Below, piece by piece: positions 9,699 through 18,401 of a stretch of DNA of 64,000 bases. Made by a program: the position numbers and the translations under genes. Numbering within the stretch: position 1 is the stretch's first letter; the number at the start of each line of letters is the position of its first letter. Origin of the DNA: Pseudoduganella dura (GTDB lineage Bacteria; Pseudomonadota; Gammaproteobacteria; Burkholderiales; Burkholderiaceae_D); contig NZ_WNWM01000002.1 of assembly GCF_009727155.1 (NCBI RefSeq), positions 4,216,001-4,280,000 on the forward strand. The letters are read 5' to 3'. The notes beneath the pieces are model-generated. The model saw only the letters and a program-made list of their open reading frames with translations. It searched no databases and was not told the DNA's origin.

Positions 9699-10919
9699 TC
9701 ATCGGGTAATCTCCACGGCCGGCTCGATCCAGCTGCTGCCGACGAACTCGCGCCGGTTCATGTTCGTGACGATGAACAGCAGGGCCAGGTCGCGCCATTC
9801 GTAATTGTTGGCCAGGTGGGTTTCGCTGCTGGTCAGCGCGGTGGTCACGGCATAGCTGCCAGCGCCCAGGTTCAGCGGGAAGCGAAACCGGTACTCCAGC
9901 GTTTCGCCCGCCTTCAGGTTTTCCATCGGCTGTTGCATGTAGTGCGTGTTGGTGCCGTAGATCGGCTGGCCGAGCCGGTCCTTGATCATGTAGCCGAGCA
10001 CCAGGCGCTCCAGATCCGCATGCACCTTCACCTTGACGCGCAGCGTGACGGCCGCGCCCACGTTCAGGATCTCGGCCGCTTCGCCGTGCTCGTTTTCCAT
10101 GACGATCTCGGTCACGGTGGCCTCGCCGCTGCCGGACACGGTCTGCGTGCGGCCTTCGGCGGTGACGATCTGCTCCACCGAGCTGCCTTCGCGCTCGGCG
10201 ATCAGCGCATTGTAGTAATCCATCACCTCTTCCGGCGTGCCCTGCTTGGCCAGGCGGCCACGGTCGAGCAGGATCGCGCGGTCGCAGATCGACTGCATCG
10301 CGGTGCGGTCATGGCTGACGATCAGCAGCGTGGTACCCAGCTTGCGGAACTCGCGGATGCGGTCGAAGCTCTTGTGCTGGAAGTAGGCGTCGCCCACCGA
10401 CAGCGCTTCGTCCACGATCAGCACATCCGGCCGGCGCGCGGTGGCGACCGAGAACGCCAGGCGCATCTGCATGCCCGACGAATACACGCGCACCGGCTGG
10501 TCGATGTAGTCGCCGATGTCGGCGAACGCCTCGATCTCCGGCATCAGCGCGGCGATCTCGTCGACCGTGAGGCCGATCAGCTGGCCGGCCATGAACACGT
10601 TCTGCCGACCCGTGAAATCGGGGTGGAAGCCCATGCCCAGCTCCAGCAGCGCGGCCACGCGGCCGTCGATGGCCACGCTGCCCGTGGTGGGTTGCGCGGT
10701 ACCCGTGATCAGCTTGAGCAGCGTGCTCTTGCCGGCGCCGTTGATGCCGATGATCCCCACCGCCTCGCCCGGCGCCAGCTGGAAGCTGATGTCGTGCAGC
10801 ACCCATTTGCTGCGATGGCGCGGGCCGCGGAACGGCATGACCCATTCGGCCAGCCGGTGCCAGCGCTTGTCGTAGATCTTGTAGGCCTTGCCCAGTTGTT
10901 TGACGCGGATGCTGCCCAT
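9699..10919 (-). CDS. wzt: Polysaccharide ABC exporter ATPase Wzt with C-terminal sugar-binding domain
   Basis: The protein has 406 residues. The N-terminal ~240 are an ABC ATPase: Walker A GINGAGKST, signature YSSGMQMRLAF, Walker B DVLIVDEALSVGD and switch His in VSHD. Residues ~260-406 form an additional beta-rich domain like the carbohydrate-binding tail of E. coli O9a Wzt, which recognises the finished, capped chain before export. Together with Wzm it would move a lipid-linked polysaccharide across the inner membrane. The start codon overlaps the stop of wzm by one base (TAATG). The tail is the main reason to expect a chain terminator in the same operon, which the adjacent methyltransferase could be. 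Confidence 0.92.
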   Translation of the reverse strand: MGSIRVKQLGKAYKIYDKRWHRLAEWVMPFRGPRHRSKWVLHDISFQLAPGEAVGIIGINGAGKSTLLKLITGTAQPTTGSVAIDGRVAALLELGMGFHPDFTGRQNVFMAGQLIGLTVDEIAALMPEIEAFADIGDYIDQPVRVYSSGMQMRLAFSVATARRPDVLIVDEALSVGDAYFQHKSFDRIREFRKLGTTLLIVSHDRTAMQSICDRAILLDRGRLAKQGTPEEVMDYYNALIAEREGSSVEQIVTAEGRTQTVSGSGEATVTEIVMENEHGEAAEILNVGAAVTLRVKVKVHADLERLVLGYMIKDRLGQPIYGTNTHYMQQPMENLKAGETLEYRFRFPLNLGAGSYAVTTALTSSETHLANNYEWRDLALLFIVTNMNRREFVGSSWIEPAVEITR

Positions 10920-11719
10920 TAGAGTTCGTCCACCATTTCACCCGCACGCTTGCGGAACAGATGCATGCCCAGCACGCAGAACACCACAGCCAGCACCGTG
11001 ACCGGCAGCAGGCTTTCCCAGTCCGGCATGCGGCCATGGACGAGAATGCTCTGGCAGGCCATGATCACCGGCGCCATCGGATTGTACTTAACGAGGTCGC
11101 GCACGCCTTCGGGCAGGATGCTCGGCGAATAGACGATCGGCGTGAACCAGAACCAGAACTGCAGCAGGATCGTGAAGAACTGGCCCACGTCGCGAAAGAA
11201 CACGTTCAGCACGCCCAGCACCATGCCAATGCCGATCGCGAACAGGATCAGCACCAGCAGCACCGGCGCCAGCGCCAGGAAAACCCAGCCGGGGAAGTTG
11301 TCCGTCGTGACCAGGAAGATCGTGAACAGCCCGAAGATGATGGCGAAGTTCAGCAGCGCATTGAGCACCACGATGATCGGCAGGCAAATGCGGGGAAACT
11401 GCAATTTCTTGATCAGGTTGGCATTTTCGAGGAACACCGTTTGCGCGCGCCCGGTGATCTCGGCGAACAGGCCCCAGGTCAGCACGCCGGCGCACAGGTA
11501 GATACTGTACGCGAACGTGGAATCGACGCCCTGCAGGCGGCTGTGCATCACTTGCGCGAAAATCACCGTGTACACCACGATCATCGCGAGCGGATTAAGC
11601 ACCGTCCAGGTGGCGCCGAGCAGGGAATTACGGTATTTGGACTGGAATTCGCGTTTCAGGCTGCCGCTGATGAAGCCCCGGTAGCGCCAGACGCCGCTGA
11701 GCATGGCCGATGAGATCAT
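10919..11719 (-). CDS. wzm: Polysaccharide ABC exporter permease Wzm
   Basis: The protein has 266 residues, normal for the ABC-2 type polysaccharide permease family. It has a hydrophilic N-terminus (RGFISGSLKREFQSKYRNS) and about six membrane segments, for example AMIVVYTVIFAQVM, LNFAIIFGLFTIFLV and LLVLILFAIGIGMVLGVL. The FFRDVGQFFTILLQFWFWFTP segment is characteristic of the family. It is the first gene of the minus-strand operon wzm-wzt-methyltransferase-glycosyltransferase-gtrA. A perfect -10 hexamer lies about 55 nt upstream. An alternative Met six codons in cannot be excluded. Confidence 0.92.
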   Translation of the reverse strand: MISSAMLSGVWRYRGFISGSLKREFQSKYRNSLLGATWTVLNPLAMIVVYTVIFAQVMHSRLQGVDSTFAYSIYLCAGVLTWGLFAEITGRAQTVFLENANLIKKLQFPRICLPIIVVLNALLNFAIIFGLFTIFLVTTDNFPGWVFLALAPVLLVLILFAIGIGMVLGVLNVFFRDVGQFFTILLQFWFWFTPIVYSPSILPEGVRDLVKYNPMAPVIMACQSILVHGRMPDWESLLPVTVLAVVFCVLGMHLFRKRAGEMVDEL

Positions 11720-11773
11720 GGCACTATTCCAGCAAAGATGTTGTACAGGGACATGGTGCGCAAAAAAGCGCGA

Positions 11774-11779
11774 ATTATA
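11774..11779 (-). promoter_or_regulatory. -10 hexamer of the wzm-wzt operon
   Basis: A perfect TATAAT on the minus strand gives a predicted leader of about 48 nt before wzm. The -35 region is weak. Confidence 0.45.
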
Positions 11780-11844
11780 GCATAAGCAACTTTCTCGAAG
11801 ACGAGTATTCGCTGCCCGGGCGCCTTGACGTGCTGGGGCGCGAG

Positions 11845-12612
11845 CTAGCCCTCGACCAGCTTTTGCAGCGCGTCCGGCTTGACGATGATGAGCCGGTGGG
11901 TGCCTTTTTCCACGATGCCTTGCTGCGCCAGGGCGACCAGCGTACGGGTCACGGTTTCCCGGCTGGTATTGATCATGTTGGCGATATCCTGGTGGGTCGG
12001 CAGGTTTTCCACCACCTGGACATCGCCGTCCTTGGTCTGCTTCAGCAAGTTGATGAAGCAGTAGATGCGGCGCGCCGTATTGTTGATACTGAGCAAGGCC
12101 CGAAACTCGGAATCACGCTGCACCTTTTCGGCGAGAAAGCGCAGCATCTGATTCGCCACGGGCGGGGAGTGCGCGAACAGGTAAAGCGCGGTCTGGCGCG
12201 GCAGCAGCGCCACCAGCACCGGCGTGAGGGCCTCCACCGATGCCGAGCGCATCGTGCCGTTGATGACGGCGATTTCACCGAAGAAATCTCCCGGCTGCAG
12301 CATGCGCAGCCCGATGGCGCGGCCATCCTCGGTAATGTCGATGACCTGCAATGAACCGGTCAGCAGGAACAGCAGGCTGTCGCCCGCCGCGCCCTTCTGC
12401 AGCACCACGTCGCGCTTTGCGTACTGGCGGATGCGGATGTCGGCCTTGACGCGCGCCATTTCGTCATCGTTGAGCTCGGCAAGTAGCGGGATTTTACGCA
12501 GGTGAATCTGCAAATTGACCTGGGACGGCTCGCCCTGCGTCAGCGCAGTCGCGGTATCGGCGCTGGGCGGAGCATTGCGTGTGACGAACTCGCTTTGTGG
12601 TTTGCTTGTCAT
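11845..12612 (-). CDS. CRP/FNR-family transcription regulator (CRP-like)
   Basis: The protein has 255 residues from the ATG at 12612, two bases after the VanZ-like stop; the open frame continues upstream but overlaps that gene. About 35 extra N-terminal residues precede a cyclic-nucleotide-binding beta roll with GDFFGE (~108-113) and MRSAS (~121-125), matching the phosphate-cassette Glu, Arg and Ser of CRP. The long dimer helix follows (~150-195). The winged helix (~205-240) has recognition helix SRETVTRTL (~217-225), equivalent to the Arg180/Glu181/Arg185 contacts of E. coli CRP, so a TGTGA-type site is expected. The Thr127/Ser128 pair that reads the adenine in E. coli is not obvious here. 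An adenylate cyclase gene lies upstream in the same direction. Confidence 0.9.
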   Translation of the reverse strand: MTSKPQSEFVTRNAPPSADTATALTQGEPSQVNLQIHLRKIPLLAELNDDEMARVKADIRIRQYAKRDVVLQKGAAGDSLLFLLTGSLQVIDITEDGRAIGLRMLQPGDFFGEIAVINGTMRSASVEALTPVLVALLPRQTALYLFAHSPPVANQMLRFLAEKVQRDSEFRALLSINNTARRIYCFINLLKQTKDGDVQVVENLPTHQDIANMINTSRETVTRTLVALAQQGIVEKGTHRLIIVKPDALQKLVEG

Positions 12613-12614
12613 CT

Positions 12615-12947
12615 CTACAGTACAAGTTTCAGCAGGAAAGTGCCGGCGGCGGCGCAGGCGATGCCTGCCGCGTTGGCGCCCATGTCGCGCCAGCAGAAGC
12701 CGCGGCCGGGCACCAGCATTTGCAATACTTCGATCAGCCAGCCCGCTGCCAGCAGGCCCAACAACCAATAACCCAATTCGTTCCAGCCCGGTGCGATCAG
12801 GGCCGCCAGCATGGTGAGGCCGGCATAGGCGCCGAAGTGCAGCCATTTGTCGTGCGGTAGCGGCCGCATCCAGTGCGTGGGGATCAGGCACCCTACGGCC
12901 ACGCCTGTAATGACAATGGCAAATACTGCGATTTCCCAGCCCACCAT
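12615..12947 (-). CDS. VanZ-like membrane protein
   Basis: The protein has 110 residues with four hydrophobic segments: IAVFAIVITGVAVGCLI, HFGAYAGLTMLAALIAP, WLLGLLAAGWLIEVLQMLVP and AAGIACAAAGTFLLKLVL. PHDKWLHFGAYAGL and the polar turn PGRGFCWRDMGANAAGI are the signature of VanZ-like proteins. Their biochemical function is not established outside teicoplanin resistance. It lies 28 nt downstream of the TPR/barrel gene and 2 nt before the CRP-family gene, with no terminator on either side, so all are likely co-transcribed. CTGGAG precedes the ATG as a probable ribosome binding site. Confidence 0.85.
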   Translation of the reverse strand: MVGWEIAVFAIVITGVAVGCLIPTHWMRPLPHDKWLHFGAYAGLTMLAALIAPGWNELGYWLLGLLAAGWLIEVLQMLVPGRGFCWRDMGANAAGIACAAAGTFLLKLVL

Positions 12948-12975
12948 GCTACAACTCCAGCGTTACTTGCAAACG

Positions 12976-14238
12976 TTAAAAATTATCCCAGCGCAAGCCG
13001 AACTGGACAGAGCGAACATTATATTGAAACAGCCCGATATTCTCGTGGTTGCGCGTGGCCCGCGCTTCGATGTACAGGCTGTAATTGGGGCGTAAATAAT
13101 ACTGCACGGCGCCCCGGCCGGTCGTGGTCTGCTGGCGCCGCACCACATCGATCAGTTCGGGCGAATACATCTCGCTGCCGAGCCACACCTGATGGCTGAG
13201 CCCGGCTTCCGCGACCCAGCCGCTGCCCAGTGAAGTATACCATTGCAGGTTGCCGAACCAGCCCCTGCGGTCACCCCCCGGGCGGCTGGTTTCGCCGTTA
13301 TCCTTCAGTCCGCTCAGGGTCATCAATACCTGGTTTCGACTGTTGCGCCAGGTGAGCGTGCTGCTCAGTTCCCAGGTATTGCCATCGTAGCTTTCCCGGG
13401 TGGGGTATTTGACATGGTTCAGGCTGGCGGCCACGGCCAGGTCCACGGACTTCGGCAGTGGCAGCGGGGGGGAGACCCGCACCTGCGCCTGCTGCTGACG
13501 CTGATACAGCACACCGCCGAGCATGGACGCGCCATAGGCCACCGTGCCGCGCACCCGCCAGCGTCCCGGTTTCCAGGCTTGTTCCACCGCGGCGAGCACC
13601 GATGTCATGTCCTGTTCATCGACATGGTCGTGCCTGACCGCGAAGGCCTGCACGATGGCCAGCGTGCCCTTGTTGTTCAGCGGCTTCAGGAACGACGCGG
13701 TGGCGGTCGTGTAGCTGTCGGCTTTCGGCAGGAATGACGGGTCCAACTCGAATTCGGTCTGGTTGCTGCCGCTGCCCAGGCTGCCGGTTGGGCTGCTGGC
13801 ACCCTGGTTGACGTTGTTGCTGCGGCCGCGTGACGTGCTCAGCAGCCATGACGCCGGACGGATATAGACCCGTCGGCAACCTTCGGCACGGCGGGCGCCG
13901 ATGACTTCCAGGATGCCGGGCGGCGGATCGAAGCGAGCCTCGATGGCGGCGAACAGCCGTTCCGCCTCGGCTGCATTGCCGAGTTCGCATTCGCTTAACG
14001 CCAGGTCGAGCCAGGCCCCGGCATGCTCGGGTTCCTGTTGGAGGAAACGCTGCAGTAGCACGGCGGCTTCGTCGGGGTGGCCTTCATTGATCAGCCGCAG
14101 TGCCTCGCGGTACATTTCGGGATTGCGAACATCTCCCTGGACACGCTGCTCCGCCGGCGCCGCGGCATCGGCCGGCTCCCGGGCCGCGGCACTGCCGCAG
14201 AAGATCGCCAGCAGGCAGGCGAACAGGAAGCGCGTCAC
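12976..14238 (-). CDS. Secreted TPR protein with C-terminal outer-membrane barrel
   Basis: The protein has 420 residues from a GTG at 14238, whose last two bases plus A form the TGA stop of the cyclase gene (GTGA overlap, translational coupling). A signal peptide (TRFLFACLLAIFCGSAAA) is followed by TPR-like helices (~40-115: MYREALRLINEGHPDEAAVLL, shortened here to MYREALRLINEGHPDEAA). From ~130 the chain is beta-rich with alternating aromatic strands and ends in RSVQFGLRWDNF, a C-terminal Phe typical of Bam-inserted barrels. Similar proteins occur beside FecR/CHASE2 genes. It may connect the envelope to the cyclase, but the activity is unknown. The open frame extends upstream to 15138, but that part overlaps the cyclase gene out of frame. 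Confidence 0.82.
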   Translation of the reverse strand: MTRFLFACLLAIFCGSAAAREPADAAAPAEQRVQGDVRNPEMYREALRLINEGHPDEAAVLLQRFLQQEPEHAGAWLDLALSECELGNAAEAERLFAAIEARFDPPPGILEVIGARRAEGCRRVYIRPASWLLSTSRGRSNNVNQGASSPTGSLGSGSNQTEFELDPSFLPKADSYTTATASFLKPLNNKGTLAIVQAFAVRHDHVDEQDMTSVLAAVEQAWKPGRWRVRGTVAYGASMLGGVLYQRQQQAQVRVSPPLPLPKSVDLAVAASLNHVKYPTRESYDGNTWELSSTLTWRNSRNQVLMTLSGLKDNGETSRPGGDRRGWFGNLQWYTSLGSGWVAEAGLSHQVWLGSEMYSPELIDVVRRQQTTTGRGAVQYYLRPNYSLYIEARATRNHENIGLFQYNVRSVQFGLRWDNF

Positions 14239-16079
14239 GTGCCTGCCGCCAATGTATATACACGGATCGGCTTTTCGCGTCCACGCAGCTTGCGCTCGCC
14301 CAGTGGCAGGAAGTCGTGGCGGCGCGACAGCGCCACCGTGCCTTCGCCGATGACGACATCGTGCGGATAGTCGCGCGCAGCCTGTTCCAGGCGGGACGCG
14401 ATGTTCACGCTGTCGCCCACGGCGGTATAGATGCTGCGGAAACTGGTGCCGTAGTCGCCGGCCATGGCCGGCCCGCTCTCGATGCCTATGCGTACCCGCA
14501 GCGGCGCCAGCCCTCTTTTGGCGCGCTCGCTGCTGAAACGGGCCACCTCGTGCAGGATCGCGCGGGCGGCGTCCAGCGCCAGGTCTGCATGCTCGTCGTT
14601 CGGCAACGGCGCGCCCCAGAAGGCCACCAGGCCATCGCCCGTGTATTTGTCCAGCGTGCCCTGCTTGTCGAGCACCGGCCGGGTCAGGCAATCGAGGAAG
14701 TCGGTGGTCAGGCGCGCCGCCTCTTCCAGCGACAGCGACTCGACCTGCGACGTATAACCTTCCATGTCGGCGATCAGCGTGGTCACCTGCAGCAGGCGCG
14801 GTGCCAGCGGGTCTTTCAGGTCGCTGCGCAGCAGCTCGTCCACCACGGCCTTGGCCACGTACTGGCGTAGCGTGCCGAGTAGCTGGCGCGAACGTTGCTG
14901 GGCAAGCTGCCAATGCATCGGCACGGCCACCGCCAGCAGGAACGCCGTGGCCAGCAACGGCGCCCCGGGCGCCAGCAGCGGGTCGTGCGGCACCATCAGG
15001 TAAGCCAGCCCGACCCACGCCATCGAAACGAGCGCCAGCAGCAGCGCATTGGCCGCGGCGGACAGGCGGGGCAGGGTATAGCTGGCCAGCAATGCCAGTG
15101 CGATGCAGAACACCACCGCCACGGCCCGACCCGGCCATGGGGCAGGACCGTTGCCCGCCTGCAGGTCGAGCTGGCTGCTGAGCATGGCGGCATGCACCAG
15201 CAGTCCGGCGGTCGAGGCGCCCAGCGGCGTGGCGAGGCGGTCGCCGATGCTGAGCGACGAAGAGCCGATCAGCGCCAGCCTGCCCTGGATGAAGCTGTCC
15301 GGCACTTCCCCGCGCAGCACTGCACCGGCCTTGGCCACGTCATAGGATTCCCAGCTGCGCGCATAGGGAATGCGCGCCTGGCCTTGGACGATGCGGCCCG
15401 GTGCGCCGTGGCCCGGTCGCGCGCTGCAGCAGTCGAGCAACGCGCGCGACAGCGTGGCATACACATGGCCCTCGTACCAGGTATGCATCGGTACGCGGCG
15501 CAAGATGCCGTCCGCATCCGGTACTACACCGATATTGCCGACATGCCGGGCGGCTGCAAGGCCCGGATGATTGGCGATGAAGCCATGGGCCGGCACGGCG
15601 CCGCCCGCATCGCGCGCAGGCAATCCACCGGCGAGGCGGCCGGCATGCAGTGGACTGCTGCGTGGAACATAGTCGAACATCTGCGCCAGCACTACCGGGC
15701 CATGCGATGCCAGCATGGCCAGCCTGGCGTCGCCGCCGGCATCAGCCGGTTTTTCCTGGAGAATATCGAGCGCGACGCCACGCGCACCGTGCTGGAGCAG
15801 GACTTCAATCAGGTCGGCCAGCTTGGCGCGGGGCCATGGCCAGGGCTGCTCGGCGAGGCTGCTTTCGTCGATGTCCACGACCAGGATGCGGTCTTCCGGC
15901 TCATCCCGCGCACCGAGCTGGATAAAGCGATCGCGCAACCACTCACTGCCCAGGTGCAATGGCTCCGGCGCGTTGCCGAACTGCGGCCAAGCCCCGATAA
16001 CCGCCACGGCAGCGGCTACCAGGCTGCGCAGCACAAGCGCGGGAGCAGGATTGGTACGGGCGAAAGCCGGTAATATCAT
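14235..16079 (-). CDS. CHASE2-domain class III adenylate cyclase
   Basis: The protein has 614 residues. A membrane segment (~14-32) precedes a periplasmic CHASE2 sensor (~45-300; for example ILVVDIDESSLAEQPWPWPR), then about three membrane helices (~315-390) and a cytoplasmic class III cyclase (~430-614). Metal-binding Asp are D438 in LIADMEGYT and D482 in YTGDGL. The substrate-specifying pair reads Lys478 (DKYTGD) and Thr552 (YTAVGDSVN). Lys/Thr is the usual pair of class IIIb adenylate cyclases, so the product should be cAMP. The NIASRLE transition-state Asn/Arg are present. This is the first gene of a minus-strand unit with the barrel protein, the VanZ-like protein and the CRP-family regulator, and it is divergent from the FecR-domain gene. 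Confidence 0.92.
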   Translation of the reverse strand: MILPAFARTNPAPALVLRSLVAAAVAVIGAWPQFGNAPEPLHLGSEWLRDRFIQLGARDEPEDRILVVDIDESSLAEQPWPWPRAKLADLIEVLLQHGARGVALDILQEKPADAGGDARLAMLASHGPVVLAQMFDYVPRSSPLHAGRLAGGLPARDAGGAVPAHGFIANHPGLAAARHVGNIGVVPDADGILRRVPMHTWYEGHVYATLSRALLDCCSARPGHGAPGRIVQGQARIPYARSWESYDVAKAGAVLRGEVPDSFIQGRLALIGSSSLSIGDRLATPLGASTAGLLVHAAMLSSQLDLQAGNGPAPWPGRAVAVVFCIALALLASYTLPRLSAAANALLLALVSMAWVGLAYLMVPHDPLLAPGAPLLATAFLLAVAVPMHWQLAQQRSRQLLGTLRQYVAKAVVDELLRSDLKDPLAPRLLQVTTLIADMEGYTSQVESLSLEEAARLTTDFLDCLTRPVLDKQGTLDKYTGDGLVAFWGAPLPNDEHADLALDAARAILHEVARFSSERAKRGLAPLRVRIGIESGPAMAGDYGTSFRSIYTAVGDSVNIASRLEQAARDYPHDVVIGEGTVALSRRHDFLPLGERKLRGREKPIRVYTLAAGT

Positions 16080-16218
16080 TGAGTGCGATAGCTAGAGCTG
16101 TTTGCAGGTAATATGGAGCAAAGTGATGCTGGAAAGACATGCCATAAATATAGCGCGTTGTCAATCTCCAAGAAAATGATGCAAAGCAATTGTGTGCCCC
16201 AGTGTAACAGGTGTAGTA

Positions 16219-16234
16219 TGTGACGTAAATCACA
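16219..16234. promoter_or_regulatory. Perfect CRP-type site between cyclase and FecR genes
   Basis: TGTGA-CGTAAA-TCACA, an exact match to the E. coli CRP half-sites. Its centre (16226.5) is 28.5 nt upstream of a GATAAT hexamer at 16255-16260, as in a class II activated promoter for the FecR gene. The leader would then be very short but still keep part of the Shine-Dalgarno. The same site could serve the divergent cyclase unit. Confidence 0.75.
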
Positions 16235-16279
16235 GATTTTTACTTACCGCTGCGGATAATGCACAGGAGGGAGATTGCC

Positions 16280-17737
<1,458 letters not shown>

Positions 17738-17782
17738 GATCGTCCTCATGGCCGGCTACTGGCCGGCAAGCCACATCCATGA

Positions 17783-17815
17783 CGAGGCAGGAGAGCAAAC
17801 AGCTTTCCTGCCTCG
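17783..17815. terminator. Strong hairpin downstream of the FecR gene
   Basis: CGAGGCAGGA pairs with TCCTGCCTCG, extended inside by a G-T wobble and AGC/GCT around a five-base loop. There is no T tract, so it may be a factor-dependent end or a 3' stabiliser. Confidence 0.5.
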
Positions 17816-18267
17816 CATGCGTTTACCCGCGGCAGTGTTCGCCCACGTCATGAAACGGCCTGGATACCGTATCCATTGCCTCGATGGTTCCTGTGCATCC
17901 AGCAGCATCCCAATTTTCATTTTCAATGCATATTTTGCATGACATTGGCAACTGGTTCTGGCGATGGATGCTTGCGTTTGCCATAACTATAACGGGTCCT
18001 GATAGGCCGACAATGAAATTTCAATATTGACTATATTCGGTTTTGTAAGAACGTCAAACGAACCTGATATATCGATAAGGAAGTTTCACGATGCTACCGA
18101 GATGGTCGTATATCGCAATGCAGCATTATGACCAAATGATGACATTCAGATTGTTCGTGTTGTCGAGCTCAAATCACAGGAATCGTGATAATCTATTAAT
18201 GATTCGTTAGATATAATTGAAACGAAGTGTAAAAAAGGCGCGTTTTTACCACAAAAATCTTGTGATT

Positions 18268-18283
18268 TGTGATGTGCATCACA
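18268..18283. promoter_or_regulatory. Perfect CRP-type site upstream of the RTX surface protein
   Basis: TGTGA-TGTGCA-TCACA; the palindrome extends to 18267-18284 with one central mismatch. A -10-like CAATAT (18304-18309) begins 28.5 nt from the centre, the spacing also seen at the two other sites. The predicted leader is about 85 nt. Confidence 0.75.
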
Positions 18284-18401
18284 ACCCGCGAAATAGATTG
18301 TGGCAATATACCTCCCATCGCTGCAGAGAAGCTGCTTTAAATCAAGACGCAGTGTGACAGACAGATTTTTGGTTAATACCACTTTATAAGGATTCAAAAT
18401 C

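Larger units (their letters stand above)
17738..18401. other. AT-rich intergenic region before the RTX surface protein
   Basis: This 664-nt gap has no credible gene. It holds a strong hairpin just after the FecR gene (17783-17815), then an AT-rich stretch, clearly lower in GC than its surroundings, ending in a CRP-type site and a -10-like hexamer. The length and base composition suggest a complex promoter for the very large gene that follows. Confidence 0.6.

Noticed and set aside
14100..14870. Plus-strand frame opposite the cyclase domain
   Set aside because: It is antisense to conserved class III cyclase motifs and has no coding features of its own.
18150..18200. ATCACAGGAATCGTGAT as a further CRP site
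   Set aside because: The half-sites point outward (TCACA then GTGA), the reverse of the CRP arrangement, and spacing differs.
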